A stretch of 10,700 nucleotides of DNA from an uncultured Mycoplasmatota bacterium (GCA_946494345.1 CAMMBX010000031.1:1-10700); one strand, 5' to 3'; counted from the stretch's first letter, positions 1 through 5,996 are shown. Notes: generated by a model from the letters alone, not told the origin. Made by a program: numbers and translations.

Positions 1-57
1 TACCAGGTCGGCTTCCCACCGACTATATTATATACGCCGAACTGACGCACCACCTTC
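1..57 (-). other. GC-rich edge segment: structured RNA or 5' end of a foreign gene, running off the window
   Basis: By my count about half of these bases are G or C, far above the AT-rich surroundings. On the minus strand there is a hairpin GTCGG-7 nt-CCGAC (7-23), and one frame stays open from two consecutive GTG codons (53-51 and 50-48) to the edge, reading VRQFGVYNIVGGKPTW. The next codon begins TA, so it is either Tyr or a stop. An AGGAAGG motif precedes the GTGs but lies too close to be a good ribosome site. The codons (GGC, GTC, GGG, CCG, ACC) differ from those of the neighbours. I recognise neither an RNA family nor a protein family here. Coding and non-coding readings are both open. 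Confidence 0.3.
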
Positions 58-88
58 CTAAAACAATTTTATCAAAAATAAGTTAAAA

Positions 89-116
89 ATCATAGAGCTT
101 TATTTAAAATAAGCAA
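89..116 (-). promoter_or_regulatory. weak candidate promoter toward the left edge
   Basis: On the minus strand TTGCTT (116-111), a 16-nt spacer and TATGAT (94-89) form a plausible SigA promoter, located after the toxin terminator and before the GC-rich edge segment. It would transcribe whatever lies beyond position 1. In DNA this AT-rich such matches occur by chance, so this is only a candidate. Confidence 0.25.
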
Positions 117-118
117 AT

Positions 119-147
119 AAAAAAACTTGACATTATTTACCAAGTTC
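119..147 (-). terminator. intrinsic terminator of the toxin gene, overlapping its stop codon
   Basis: On the minus strand GAACTTG and CAAGTTT pair around an 11-nt loop that contains the stop codon. The descending arm runs directly into a T tract (125-119). The last codons of the toxin therefore form the left arm of the hairpin. Confidence 0.7.
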
Positions 148-603
148 TTCAAGCATCATTTCTTTAATTTTATCAATATCAGGAAAAAACAAATTAATCC
201 CTTGTTTCTTTAAAGATAATAAATAATGAAAATTGCTAGTTATTTCATCTTTTAATGTATCTATTACTTTAAGTGGTTTTCCATTTATTATATGTGGATG
301 ATCTATATATTTTTCTAATGTAGGAAAAACATTTTGTAATAATATAGCTGATTTTTTATTAGCAATTTCTCTGATCATTATAGAACGACAATCTCCATAT
401 TTTTTAACCTTTTTATCTATTATAGGCTGATATTTAGAAATTTTACTACTAAGAGGAATAAACCATAGTATATCTTTATCTTTAATTGTAAAGTAAGTAG
501 ATCTAGCTCGACCATTTTCATGATTTATCATTAAACCATTATCATTAATCTTATCAAAAAATTCATCTTTTATATGATAAATATATCCTGTTTGAACCTT
601 CAT
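133..603 (-). CDS. type III toxin-antitoxin toxin, ToxN/AbiQ superfamily (CptN/TenpN-like endoribonuclease)
   Basis: This 156-residue protein is the usual size for type III toxins, which are endoribonucleases neutralised by a small RNA they themselves process. Features I associate with the CptN/TenpN branch are the N-terminal IYHIKDEFF (8-16), LMINHENGR (24-32), LWFIPLSSK (46-54), a KKYGDC segment (67-72), LLQNVFP (88-94), EKYI (97-100) and a C-terminal FFPDIDKI (139-146). IPLSSK aligns with the active-site PLTS region of ToxN, placing Ser53 as the likely catalytic residue. There is no signal peptide or membrane segment. The start is supported by a GGGGGTG ribosome site shortly upstream. The context is the classical one: promoter, short RNA and terminator directly upstream on the same strand. 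Family assignment is from motif memory, not a search; CptN versus TenpN is undecided. Confidence 0.85.
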   Translation of the reverse strand: MKVQTGYIYHIKDEFFDKINDNGLMINHENGRARSTYFTIKDKDILWFIPLSSKISKYQPIIDKKVKKYGDCRSIMIREIANKKSAILLQNVFPTLEKYIDHPHIINGKPLKVIDTLKDEITSNFHYLLSLKKQGINLFFPDIDKIKEMMLEELGK

Positions 604-643
604 TTTACAAACACCCCCAATAACAAATATAACTTGTAACTAA

Positions 644-672
644 AATATATCAACCTATAACTATGTTTGCAA
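644..672 (-). promoter_or_regulatory. second promoter, directly in front of the toxin gene
   Basis: TTGCAA (672-667), a 17-nt spacer and TATATT (649-644) lie on the minus strand between the antitoxin terminator and the toxin ribosome site. Known type III loci rely on read-through of the terminator for toxin expression. This site could give the toxin its own transcript. It is sequence-based only. Confidence 0.5.
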
Positions 673-690
673 GTACAAAAGTTTGATTTT

Positions 691-730
691 TAAAAGAAAA
701 GAAAACTCTATTCAAAAGAATAAAGTTTTC
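691..730 (-). terminator. intrinsic terminator between antitoxin RNA and toxin
   Basis: On the minus strand a 13-bp stem (730-718 with 713-701, one G-U pair) closes a UUUU loop and is followed by TTTTCTTTTA. The pairing is complete only on the minus strand; read on the plus strand the same position is a C-A mismatch. This fixes the direction and matches the attenuating terminator typical of type III toxin-antitoxin operons. Confidence 0.8.
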
Positions 731-809
731 AAACATTTTCGATCGGAATAATTTATAACCCGCACCATCCAAGAGCGGCTAACATTTACATATTACATTC
801 CTTAAATGC
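701..809 (-). ncRNA. type III antitoxin RNA, predicted single pseudoknot unit
   Basis: Transcription from the promoter at 816-844 should start near 809 and end at the terminator. The segment is GC-richer than its flanks and has no convincing ORF. A 4-bp stem CCGC/GCGG (778-775 with 763-760) has a loop whose UUGGA (772-768) can pair with a downstream UCCGA (747-743). This is an H-type pseudoknot, the fold known for ToxI and CptI antitoxins. AAATGTT occurs on both sides of this core (787-781 and 738-732), 49 nt apart. That could mark the processing boundaries of one repeat unit, since ToxN-type enzymes cut in A-rich AAAU contexts. I find no second full unit. Location is well supported by context; exact ends and fold are predictions. 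Confidence 0.65.
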
Positions 810-870
810 AATAATAATATACTATATTTTGACATAAATGTCAATTAGTATACACTATTATTATATGCAT
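806..870. repeat. ~65-bp imperfect inverted repeat around the antitoxin promoter
   Basis: The centre is a perfect 7-2-7 palindrome TTGACATAAATGTCAA (829-844). Outside it, ATGCA, ATAATAATA and TACTA on the left are mirrored by TAGTA, TATTATTAT and TGCAT on the right, with small gaps. The antitoxin -35 box is one arm of the central palindrome and the -10 lies in the left arm. The mirrored arm offers TTGACA-16-TACACT on the plus strand, so the element is close to a symmetric bidirectional promoter. It could be an operator, a recombinase site or both. Confidence 0.6.
816..844 (-). promoter_or_regulatory. strong SigA-type promoter of the antitoxin RNA
   Basis: A perfect TTGACA (844-839), a 17-nt spacer and TATATT (821-816) lie on the minus strand. 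The predicted start is near 809, just before the antitoxin core. This is among the best promoters in the window, as expected for an antitoxin RNA that must be in excess. Confidence 0.8.
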
Positions 871-883
871 TTCCAAAATATTT

Positions 884-902
884 ATAAAGTTTTTTACTTT
901 AT
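884..902 (-). terminator. weak hairpin after the kinase-like gene
   Basis: ATAAAGT and ACTTTAT form a 7-bp, AT-only stem with a 5-nt loop, about 25 bases after the stop codon. The downstream side has no clear T tract, so this is at best an inefficient terminator. The kinase-like transcript may read into the toxin-antitoxin locus. Confidence 0.3.
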
Positions 903-925
903 TTATACATTCCTGAAATAACATA

Positions 926-1786
926 CTATTTTTTTACTAGTCTCTTTATTTCTGCACCTGAAAAAGGTTCAACTAATTTATATCGTTCTGCAAGCTTATA
1001 AATATCATCACCTAAAAACTCATTTGGTATAGATATTTGATATAATTTCCACACTTTTTGTTTTATATCCACATCTTGAAGATTGATTATAGAAAATATT
1101 TCATCTAAAGTTACTATTTTCCCAGTATAGGGATTTATTCTATTTACACTAGCTAGATTTATACCGAATACATCTACAAAATATAAAAATATAGCACTTT
1201 TTATATCTATTTCTTTAGTAAATAAGCCTGTTTCAAAATCATAATATTTACTATTTAATACTTCTTCTGGTGTTCCTAAAAAATCTGAATAACCCACTGC
1301 TGGCATCTCTTTTATTTGTAAACCATCATAATCAATAAAAACTACTTTTCCATCATCAGTAATTCTAATATTTTCTGTAGTACATAAATCAGGGAATACT
1401 ATACCTAATTTACTCCCTTCTTTTATATTATTTTCAATTTGCGAATGTATCTTTGCATAACTCATTAAATCAAATATATTCAAATAATAATCAGTAAAAT
1501 CAACACCCGTAATATATGGCATAGTATAAGAATTAACAATGCCATTACTTTCAAGTATTCTTGTTGGAAGAGCAAAATTAAAGTTAGATAAGTTTTGTAC
1601 TTCATTTAATCTTTCTTCTAAACCAAATCCTGTATCAGATAACATTTCTAATAATTCATCATCAAGAATTTTTAATAACTCACCATTAGATAATTGTATT
1701 ATCGTAGTATCTTTGCACCTTTTTAATATTCTATATTCTCTATTTTCTTTCAAAAACTCTTCTAAATTTAATCTAGGCATTCCCAT
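926..1786 (-). CDS. divergent protein-kinase-like protein
   Basis: This is a cytoplasmic 286-residue protein with no membrane segment. The kinase-fold signature is readable but degenerate. A candidate ATP-lysine sits in LLKIL (Lys39). YTMPYITG (87-94) looks like the hinge. FPDLCTTEN (131-139) replaces the HRDxxxxN catalytic loop, keeping Asp133 and Asn139. VVFIDYDG (148-155) replaces DFG, keeping Asp152. The segment GTPEEVLNS (171-179) resembles the activation-segment/APE region. Loss of the His and Arg of HRD is common in bacterial kinase-like families, so activity on protein or a small molecule cannot be decided. The start follows an AAGGGA site and the gene has its own promoter. Substrate and pathway are unknown. 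The downstream neighbour is the type III toxin-antitoxin locus. Confidence 0.7.
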   Translation of the reverse strand: MGMPRLNLEEFLKENREYRILKRCKDTTIIQLSNGELLKILDDELLEMLSDTGFGLEERLNEVQNLSNFNFALPTRILESNGIVNSYTMPYITGVDFTDYYLNIFDLMSYAKIHSQIENNIKEGSKLGIVFPDLCTTENIRITDDGKVVFIDYDGLQIKEMPAVGYSDFLGTPEEVLNSKYYDFETGLFTKEIDIKSAIFLYFVDVFGINLASVNRINPYTGKIVTLDEIFSIINLQDVDIKQKVWKLYQISIPNEFLGDDIYKLAERYKLVEPFSGAEIKRLVKK

Positions 1787-1814
1787 TTTAATTCATTCCC
1801 TTCTTTGAGGATAT

Positions 1815-1843
1815 ATATTATTATCTTTAATTAAGAAAGTCAA
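1815..1843 (-). promoter_or_regulatory. promoter of the kinase-like gene
   Basis: TTGACT (1843-1838), a 17-nt spacer and TAATAT (1820-1815) lie on the minus strand. The predicted start lies about 20 bases before the ATG, giving a short leader that includes the ribosome site. The -35 box touches the T tract of the preceding terminator. Confidence 0.75.
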
Positions 1844-1873
1844 GGAAAAAGACTCGGAATTATTTACCAAGTC
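1842..1873 (-). terminator. terminator of the ppdK operon, overlapping the stop codon of its last gene
   Basis: On the minus strand GACTTGG (1873-1867) pairs with CCGAGTC (1857-1851, one G-U) around the stop codon, followed by TTTTTCCTT. The codons for the terminal Leu-Gly-Lys and the stop form one arm and the loop, the same design as at the toxin gene end. Confidence 0.8.
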
Positions 1874-2297
1874 CTTTTGTTTCTTTAAATATACTTTCAT
1901 CTATTGTCATATCTTTATTACTGTTAGTAACTTTACTTAAATAATAATTATATTTATCATTATCAATTTTTTCATAACCATCATTATATAATTTACTAAG
2001 TATATCATCTTCTTTAACAAACTGTTTATACGTTAAATCTGCTAAATAGTAATTACTATTATCAGTTGGTACTAAAACAAATCTATGTTCATAGTCAAAA
2101 CCTAAATCATTAGTATCAATTATATAAGCAAGGCATGATAAGGCTTTTAAATTTTCATATAAATAACTACTATATACTAAGCACATTCTCTCATAATCTA
2201 ATCCATCTAAGTCTCTTTTAGTATTTTCTATTGCTTTCTTAATAACAGATTCTTTATCTATATTAGCAATATTAAGCATTTTATCATATAATGACAT
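1860..2297 (-). CDS. small protein with a Cys-His-Asp (papain/transglutaminase-like) pattern, coupled to ppdK
   Basis: This 145-residue soluble protein is not one I recognise as a named family. An N-terminal helical part is followed by MCLVYSSYLYENL (38-50), in which Cys39 starts a helix, then EHRFVLVP (70-77) with His71, then YYLADLTYKQF (83-93) with Asp87. A Cys at a helix start, a His at the start of a strand and an Asp on the next strand are in the order and spacing of the transglutaminase/papain-like fold. The LADLTY segment resembles the usual V-D-P-T strand. This suggests a peptidase, deamidase or acyltransferase, or an inactive relative. The ATG lies one base after the ppdK stop with only a weak ribosome site, so it is probably translationally coupled. 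No known PPDK partner of this type comes to mind. Confidence 0.6.
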   Translation of the reverse strand: MSLYDKMLNIANIDKESVIKKAIENTKRDLDGLDYERMCLVYSSYLYENLKALSCLAYIIDTNDLGFDYEHRFVLVPTDNSNYYLADLTYKQFVKEDDILSKLYNDGYEKIDNDKYNYYLSKVTNSNKDMTIDESIFKETKGLGK

Positions 2298-2298
2298 A

Positions 2299-4917
2299 TT
2301 AATTCTCTAATTTAGCTTGAGCAGCAGCAAGTCTTGCAACTGGTACTCTAAATGGACTACAAGAAACATAGTTAAGTCCAACTTTTTGACAGAAAGCTAT
2401 ACTCTTAGGATCTCCTCCATGTTCTCCACAAATACCAAGTTTAATATCACTTCTTGTACTTCTACCAAGTTCTGCAGCCATTTTTACTAACTTACCAACA
2501 CCTACAGTATCTAAGCTCGCGAAAGGATCATTTGTAAAGATTTTTTTATCATAGTAATCTTTTAAGAATTTAGAAGCATCATCTCTTGAGAATCCATAAG
2601 TCATTTGTGTTAAGTCATTAGTACCAAAACTAAAGAACTCTGCTTCTTCTGCAATTTGGTCTGCTAAAAGAGCAGCACGAGGTATCTCTATCATTGTACC
2701 TACTTTATATGTTAGACTACTATTACTATCAGCAAGAATCTTATCAGCAGTAGTAGTTACTATATTCTTAACATATTTTAATTCATTAACATCACCTACT
2801 AAAGGTATCATAATTTCAGGTGTTACTTTAATACCCTCTTTTTCTACTTCTAAAGCAGCAGTTATAACAGCTTTTGTTTGCATGACAGCAATTTCAGGAT
2901 AAGTAACAGCAAGACGGCATCCACGATGACCCATCATTGGATTAAATTCTTTTAGTGACTCTACTTTATTCTTCAATGCAACAAAATCCATATCTAAATC
3001 TTTGGCAAGAGCTTTAATCTCATCATCAGTATGAGGTAAGAATTCATGTAGTGGTGGATCTAAAAATCTAATTGTAACTTCATAACCATCCATAACTTTA
3101 AATAGTTCCTTAAAGTCATCTTTTTGATAAGGTAATATAGCATCAAGTGCTTCTTCCCTTTTTTCTTTTGTAGGTGCAACTATCATCTTTCTAAAGTTAA
3201 AGATTCTTTCACTATCAAAGAACATATGCTCTGTACGACAAAGTCCAATACCTTTAGCACCGAAGTCTCTTGCAACTTTAGCATCCCTTGGATTATCAGC
3301 ATTAGTTCTAACTTCAAGATCTGCTACTTCATCAGCCCAGTTCATAAATGTTTCAAAATTTCCACTAATAGATGCAGGAACTGTCTTTATCTCTTCTCCA
3401 TAAACATTACCAGTTGAACCATCTAAACTAAGGTAATCACCTTCTTTAAAGACTTTACCATCTTTAGTAGTTAAAGTTTTCTTATTAACATCAACTATCA
3501 AATCACCACAACCTGATACACAACAAGTACCCATACCACGAGCGACAACGGCAGCGTGTGATGTCATTCCACCTCTAACAGTTAAAATACCACGAGCAAT
3601 ATTCATACCTTCAATATCTTCTGGAGATGTTTCTTCTCTTGCTAATATTATATCTTCTACACCATTTTCATGAGCTTTCATAACATCATCGGCACTAAAA
3701 TATAAGTGTCCAGTAGCTGCTCCAGGAGATGCTGCTAAACCTTTACCAATAACTTTTGCCTTACTTAAGGCCTCTTTATCAAAAGCAGGATGAAGTAGTT
3801 GTTCTAATTGTTTGGGCTCTACTCTCATTAATGCTTCTTCTTTAGTAATTTTTCCTTCAGAAACTAGTTCAACAGCAATTCTTAAAGCCGCTTCTGCTGT
3901 TCTTTTACCACTTCTAGTTTGAAGCATAAATAACTTACCGTTTTCTATAGTAAACTCCATATCTTGCATATCTTTATAATGGTCTTCTAGAGTTTTACAT
4001 ATCTTAACAAATTCATCAAAACACTCTGGCATAACTTCTTTTAAAGTATCAATAGACTGTGGTGTTCTAATACCTGCCACTACATCCTCTCCTTGAGCAT
4101 TAATTAGATATTCTCCATATAACTTAGCTTCCCCAGTAGCCGGATTTCTAGTGAAAGCAACACCTGTTCCACTAGTATTACCCATATTACCATAAACCAT
4201 CTCTTGAACATTAACAGCAGTACCCCAATCACCTGGAATATCATTAAGACGTCTATAAGTAATCGCCCTATCATTATTCCAACTTCTAAATACAGCCTTA
4301 ACCGCTTCAATTAATTGTACTTTAGCATCCTGTGGGAACTCCTCCCCTGCATGTTTTTTATATTCGTTCTTATATCTATCTACAACTTCAACTAAGTCCT
4401 CTGCCGTTAAATCAGTATCAAGTTCTTTCCTTTTTTCTTTCTTAATATCTTCAAATAAATATTCAAAAGAACTCTTTGGAAAGCCCATAACTACATCAGC
4501 AAACATTTGAATAAAACGACGATAACAGTCATAAGCAAATCTTTTATTACCAGTAAGTTTTGCAAGTGTTTCTACTACTTCATCATTCATACCAAGATTA
4601 AGTATTGTATCCATCATTCCCGGCATAGAACTTCTCGCTCCACTTCTAACTGACACTAATAATGGATTCTTATCATCCCCCATTTTCTTACCAGTTACCT
4701 TTTCAAGATTAGCTAGTTCTTTAAAGATTTCCTCTTTAATATCATCACTAATCTCTTCATTATCTTTATAGTATTTTAAGCAAGCTTCAGTTGTTACTGT
4801 AAATCCACGAGGTACAGGTAAACCAATTCTTGTCATCTCTGCAAGATTAGCACCCTTTCCTCCTAACAACTCCCTCATATCCTTATTACCTTCACTAAAG
4901 GCATAAACATATTTCAT
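2299..4917 (-). CDS. ppdK: pyruvate, phosphate dikinase
   Basis: This cytoplasmic enzyme interconverts pyruvate, ATP and phosphate with phosphoenolpyruvate, AMP and diphosphate. In anaerobes it often serves glycolysis in the pyruvate-forming direction. At 872 residues it has the usual full length. The N-terminal ATP-grasp domain (about 1-340) shows GGKGANLAEM (19-28) and the SVRSGARSSMPGMMDT segment. The swivelling phosphohistidine domain carries GGMTSHAAVVARG with catalytic His454, and Thr452 at the site regulated in plant enzymes. The C-terminal TIM barrel carries GLCRTEHMFF, GHRGCRL, SFGTNDLTQMTYG and GICGEHGG with catalytic Cys830. All key residues are present. The start is supported by an AAAGGA ribosome site. 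No PPDK regulatory-protein gene (DUF299) lies in the window; the only operon partner is the Cys-His-Asp protein one base downstream. Confidence 0.98.
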   Translation of the reverse strand: MKYVYAFSEGNKDMRELLGGKGANLAEMTRIGLPVPRGFTVTTEACLKYYKDNEEISDDIKEEIFKELANLEKVTGKKMGDDKNPLLVSVRSGARSSMPGMMDTILNLGMNDEVVETLAKLTGNKRFAYDCYRRFIQMFADVVMGFPKSSFEYLFEDIKKEKRKELDTDLTAEDLVEVVDRYKNEYKKHAGEEFPQDAKVQLIEAVKAVFRSWNNDRAITYRRLNDIPGDWGTAVNVQEMVYGNMGNTSGTGVAFTRNPATGEAKLYGEYLINAQGEDVVAGIRTPQSIDTLKEVMPECFDEFVKICKTLEDHYKDMQDMEFTIENGKLFMLQTRSGKRTAEAALRIAVELVSEGKITKEEALMRVEPKQLEQLLHPAFDKEALSKAKVIGKGLAASPGAATGHLYFSADDVMKAHENGVEDIILAREETSPEDIEGMNIARGILTVRGGMTSHAAVVARGMGTCCVSGCGDLIVDVNKKTLTTKDGKVFKEGDYLSLDGSTGNVYGEEIKTVPASISGNFETFMNWADEVADLEVRTNADNPRDAKVARDFGAKGIGLCRTEHMFFDSERIFNFRKMIVAPTKEKREEALDAILPYQKDDFKELFKVMDGYEVTIRFLDPPLHEFLPHTDDEIKALAKDLDMDFVALKNKVESLKEFNPMMGHRGCRLAVTYPEIAVMQTKAVITAALEVEKEGIKVTPEIMIPLVGDVNELKYVKNIVTTTADKILADSNSSLTYKVGTMIEIPRAALLADQIAEEAEFFSFGTNDLTQMTYGFSRDDASKFLKDYYDKKIFTNDPFASLDTVGVGKLVKMAAELGRSTRSDIKLGICGEHGGDPKSIAFCQKVGLNYVSCSPFRVPVARLAAAQAKLEN

Positions 4918-4936
4918 TTAATCACTATCCTTTCGC

Positions 4937-4951
4937 TATACTTAAAGTATA
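4937..4951. promoter_or_regulatory. perfect 7-1-7 palindrome over the ppdK -10 box, possible operator
   Basis: TATACTT and AAGTATA are separated by one base. The palindrome contains the -10 hexamer and extends over the predicted transcription start. Its position suits a repressor site, but the AT-rich composition makes a chance palindrome possible. Confidence 0.4.
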
Positions 4952-4974
4952 ACAGAGTTAATTTATTTTTTAAA
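4946..4974 (-). promoter_or_regulatory. extended -10 promoter of ppdK
   Basis: TATACT (4951-4946) is preceded by TG at the extended -10 position, with a weak TTTAAA (4974-4969) 17 bases upstream. The poor -35 and good extended -10 give a predicted leader of about 20 bases. Confidence 0.6.
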
Positions 4975-4998
4975 GCAATTTATTTAAGAAATATAATC

Positions 4999-5026
4999 AA
5001 AAAAACGACACTAACTTAATAGTATC
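4999..5026 (-). terminator. intrinsic terminator of the AbiEii-like gene
   Basis: GATACTA (5026-5020) and TAGTGTC (5013-5007) pair with one U-G around a 6-nt loop and are followed by G and seven T on the minus strand. It lies two bases after the stop codon and separates this gene from the ppdK promoter. Confidence 0.85.
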
Positions 5027-5028
5027 AT

Positions 5029-5904
5029 TTATATCTTATAAACTTTATTTTTTCCTTGTCTAATTCTTTGAAACTGTTCATTTAAAGTACTTTTTGTATA
5101 ATAAACAGCTCCTTTTAAATCAACCTCATCATCTAAAAACTCATAGTGTTTCTTATTACTTTCCCAAACACTTTCATGTTTTTCTATAAAATCATTATTA
5201 AGATAATCAGTATTCAATCTATAAATATCTCTAATTTTACCTCTATCTTGAAGCATCTTTTCAAAGTAATAAGAAAACTTATCTAAGTCATAATCACCAC
5301 CATGTAAGTGATAAATATCATAGAAGTCTTTTGTTCTTGTGTTCAAAACATCTGTCTTAGTAGACTCAGCGATAATACATAACTTTTCTGCTAAAGTCTC
5401 TTCCATTGAAGGTACTACTACTTCATATTCTTCATCTTTAGAAAATATCTTAGGTACAACTTTAAGTTGTTTTTCATAAATACAAGGATGAATTTCTCTA
5501 TAATCTATACCTATAGGATGATTAATCTTTCCAAATTTAGCAGCAATAGGAAACTTTATTATACCTGTTTGTGTTCTCTTAGGGACACCCCTTAACAAAT
5601 AGTCAAAATCATTATCTCCCTCTTTATCACACATTGCATTTACTAAAAGAATTAAAGGATTATGATGATCAATTGTACTAGTAAGATCAATATCAGTAAT
5701 AGGTCTAACTAATTTTTGCAAATGAACAAATTGTGCAAAGCTTCCCTTTACAATAATATCCTTACTATGATCTATTTTACTTAAACGATAAAGTAAGTTT
5801 CTAGAGAAAAATGTATTATAAATATTAGTAATACTGATATTAAGTCGTTTAGATTCATTCTTTAAATAAGCTTTTAAACTATTACAATCACTAAAACTAT
5901 TCAT
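5029..5904 (-). CDS. AbiEii/AbiGii-family nucleotidyltransferase (type IV TA toxin-like), without a visible partner
   Basis: At 291 residues the length suits the AbiEii family, whose members act as toxins in AbiE abortive infection and as tRNA nucleotidyltransferases in related systems. An N-terminal helical part (9-45) precedes IVKGSF (51-56), the hG[GS] motif of the DNA polymerase beta-type fold, then TDIDL (70-74) with metal-binding Asp71 and Asp73. IGIDYREI (131-138) follows. The family-typical EETLAEKL (168-175) and RTKDFYDIYHL (190-200) come next, with Lys174, Asp193 and Asp196. The gene has a consensus promoter, a strong AAAGGGGGA ribosome site and its own terminator, so it is monocistronic. 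An AbiEi antitoxin would normally precede it; the upstream 119 bases hold only the divergent promoters. It may be an orphan or a domesticated nucleotidyltransferase. Confidence 0.85.
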   Translation of the reverse strand: MNSFSDCNSLKAYLKNESKRLNISITNIYNTFFSRNLLYRLSKIDHSKDIIVKGSFAQFVHLQKLVRPITDIDLTSTIDHHNPLILLVNAMCDKEGDNDFDYLLRGVPKRTQTGIIKFPIAAKFGKINHPIGIDYREIHPCIYEKQLKVVPKIFSKDEEYEVVVPSMEETLAEKLCIIAESTKTDVLNTRTKDFYDIYHLHGGDYDLDKFSYYFEKMLQDRGKIRDIYRLNTDYLNNDFIEKHESVWESNKKHYEFLDDEVDLKGAVYYTKSTLNEQFQRIRQGKNKVYKI

Positions 5905-5931
5905 ACAACTATCCCCCTTTAAAACAGCTAA

Positions 5932-5960
5932 ATTATACCATAAGATACCAAAAAAGTCAA
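5932..5960 (-). promoter_or_regulatory. near-consensus promoter of the AbiEii-like gene
   Basis: TTGACT (5960-5955), a 17-nt spacer ending in an extended -10 TGG, and a perfect TATAAT (5937-5932) lie on the minus strand. This predicts high constitutive transcription. Confidence 0.85.
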
Positions 5961-5967
5961 AATTGCA

Positions 5968-5996
5968 TTGTTTTTCTTTACTTTTTACATTATAAT
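5968..5996 (+). promoter_or_regulatory. promoter of the membrane-protein/sulfatase operon
   Basis: TTGTTT (5968-5973), a 17-nt spacer and TATAAT (5991-5996) lie on the plus strand. Its -35 box is seven bases from the -35 box of the divergent promoter, so a protein bound between them would affect both genes. The predicted start is about 20 bases before the ATG at 6024. Confidence 0.7.

Noticed and set aside
1..57. tRNA, tmRNA, SRP RNA, RNase P RNA or cobalamin riboswitch fragment
   Set aside because: I compared the segment mentally with the conserved cores of these RNAs and none matched; it stays unclassified.
741..780. T-box-like string (GGATGGTGCGGG ... ATTCC) upstream of the toxin
   Set aside because: It loosely resembles the T-box antiterminator, but only ~30 nt of transcript precede it, with no Stem I, and the GGNACCGCG core is not matched. 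The gene downstream is a toxin, not a synthetase or amino-acid gene.
1539..1808. Plus-strand open frame opposite the kinase-like gene
   Set aside because: It lies antisense to a gene with a clear promoter, ribosome site and motifs, and has no ribosome site or family features of its own.
4104..4310. Short minus-strand frame inside ppdK
   Set aside because: It is an alternative frame of the ATP-grasp domain of a well-conserved enzyme, without its own start signals.
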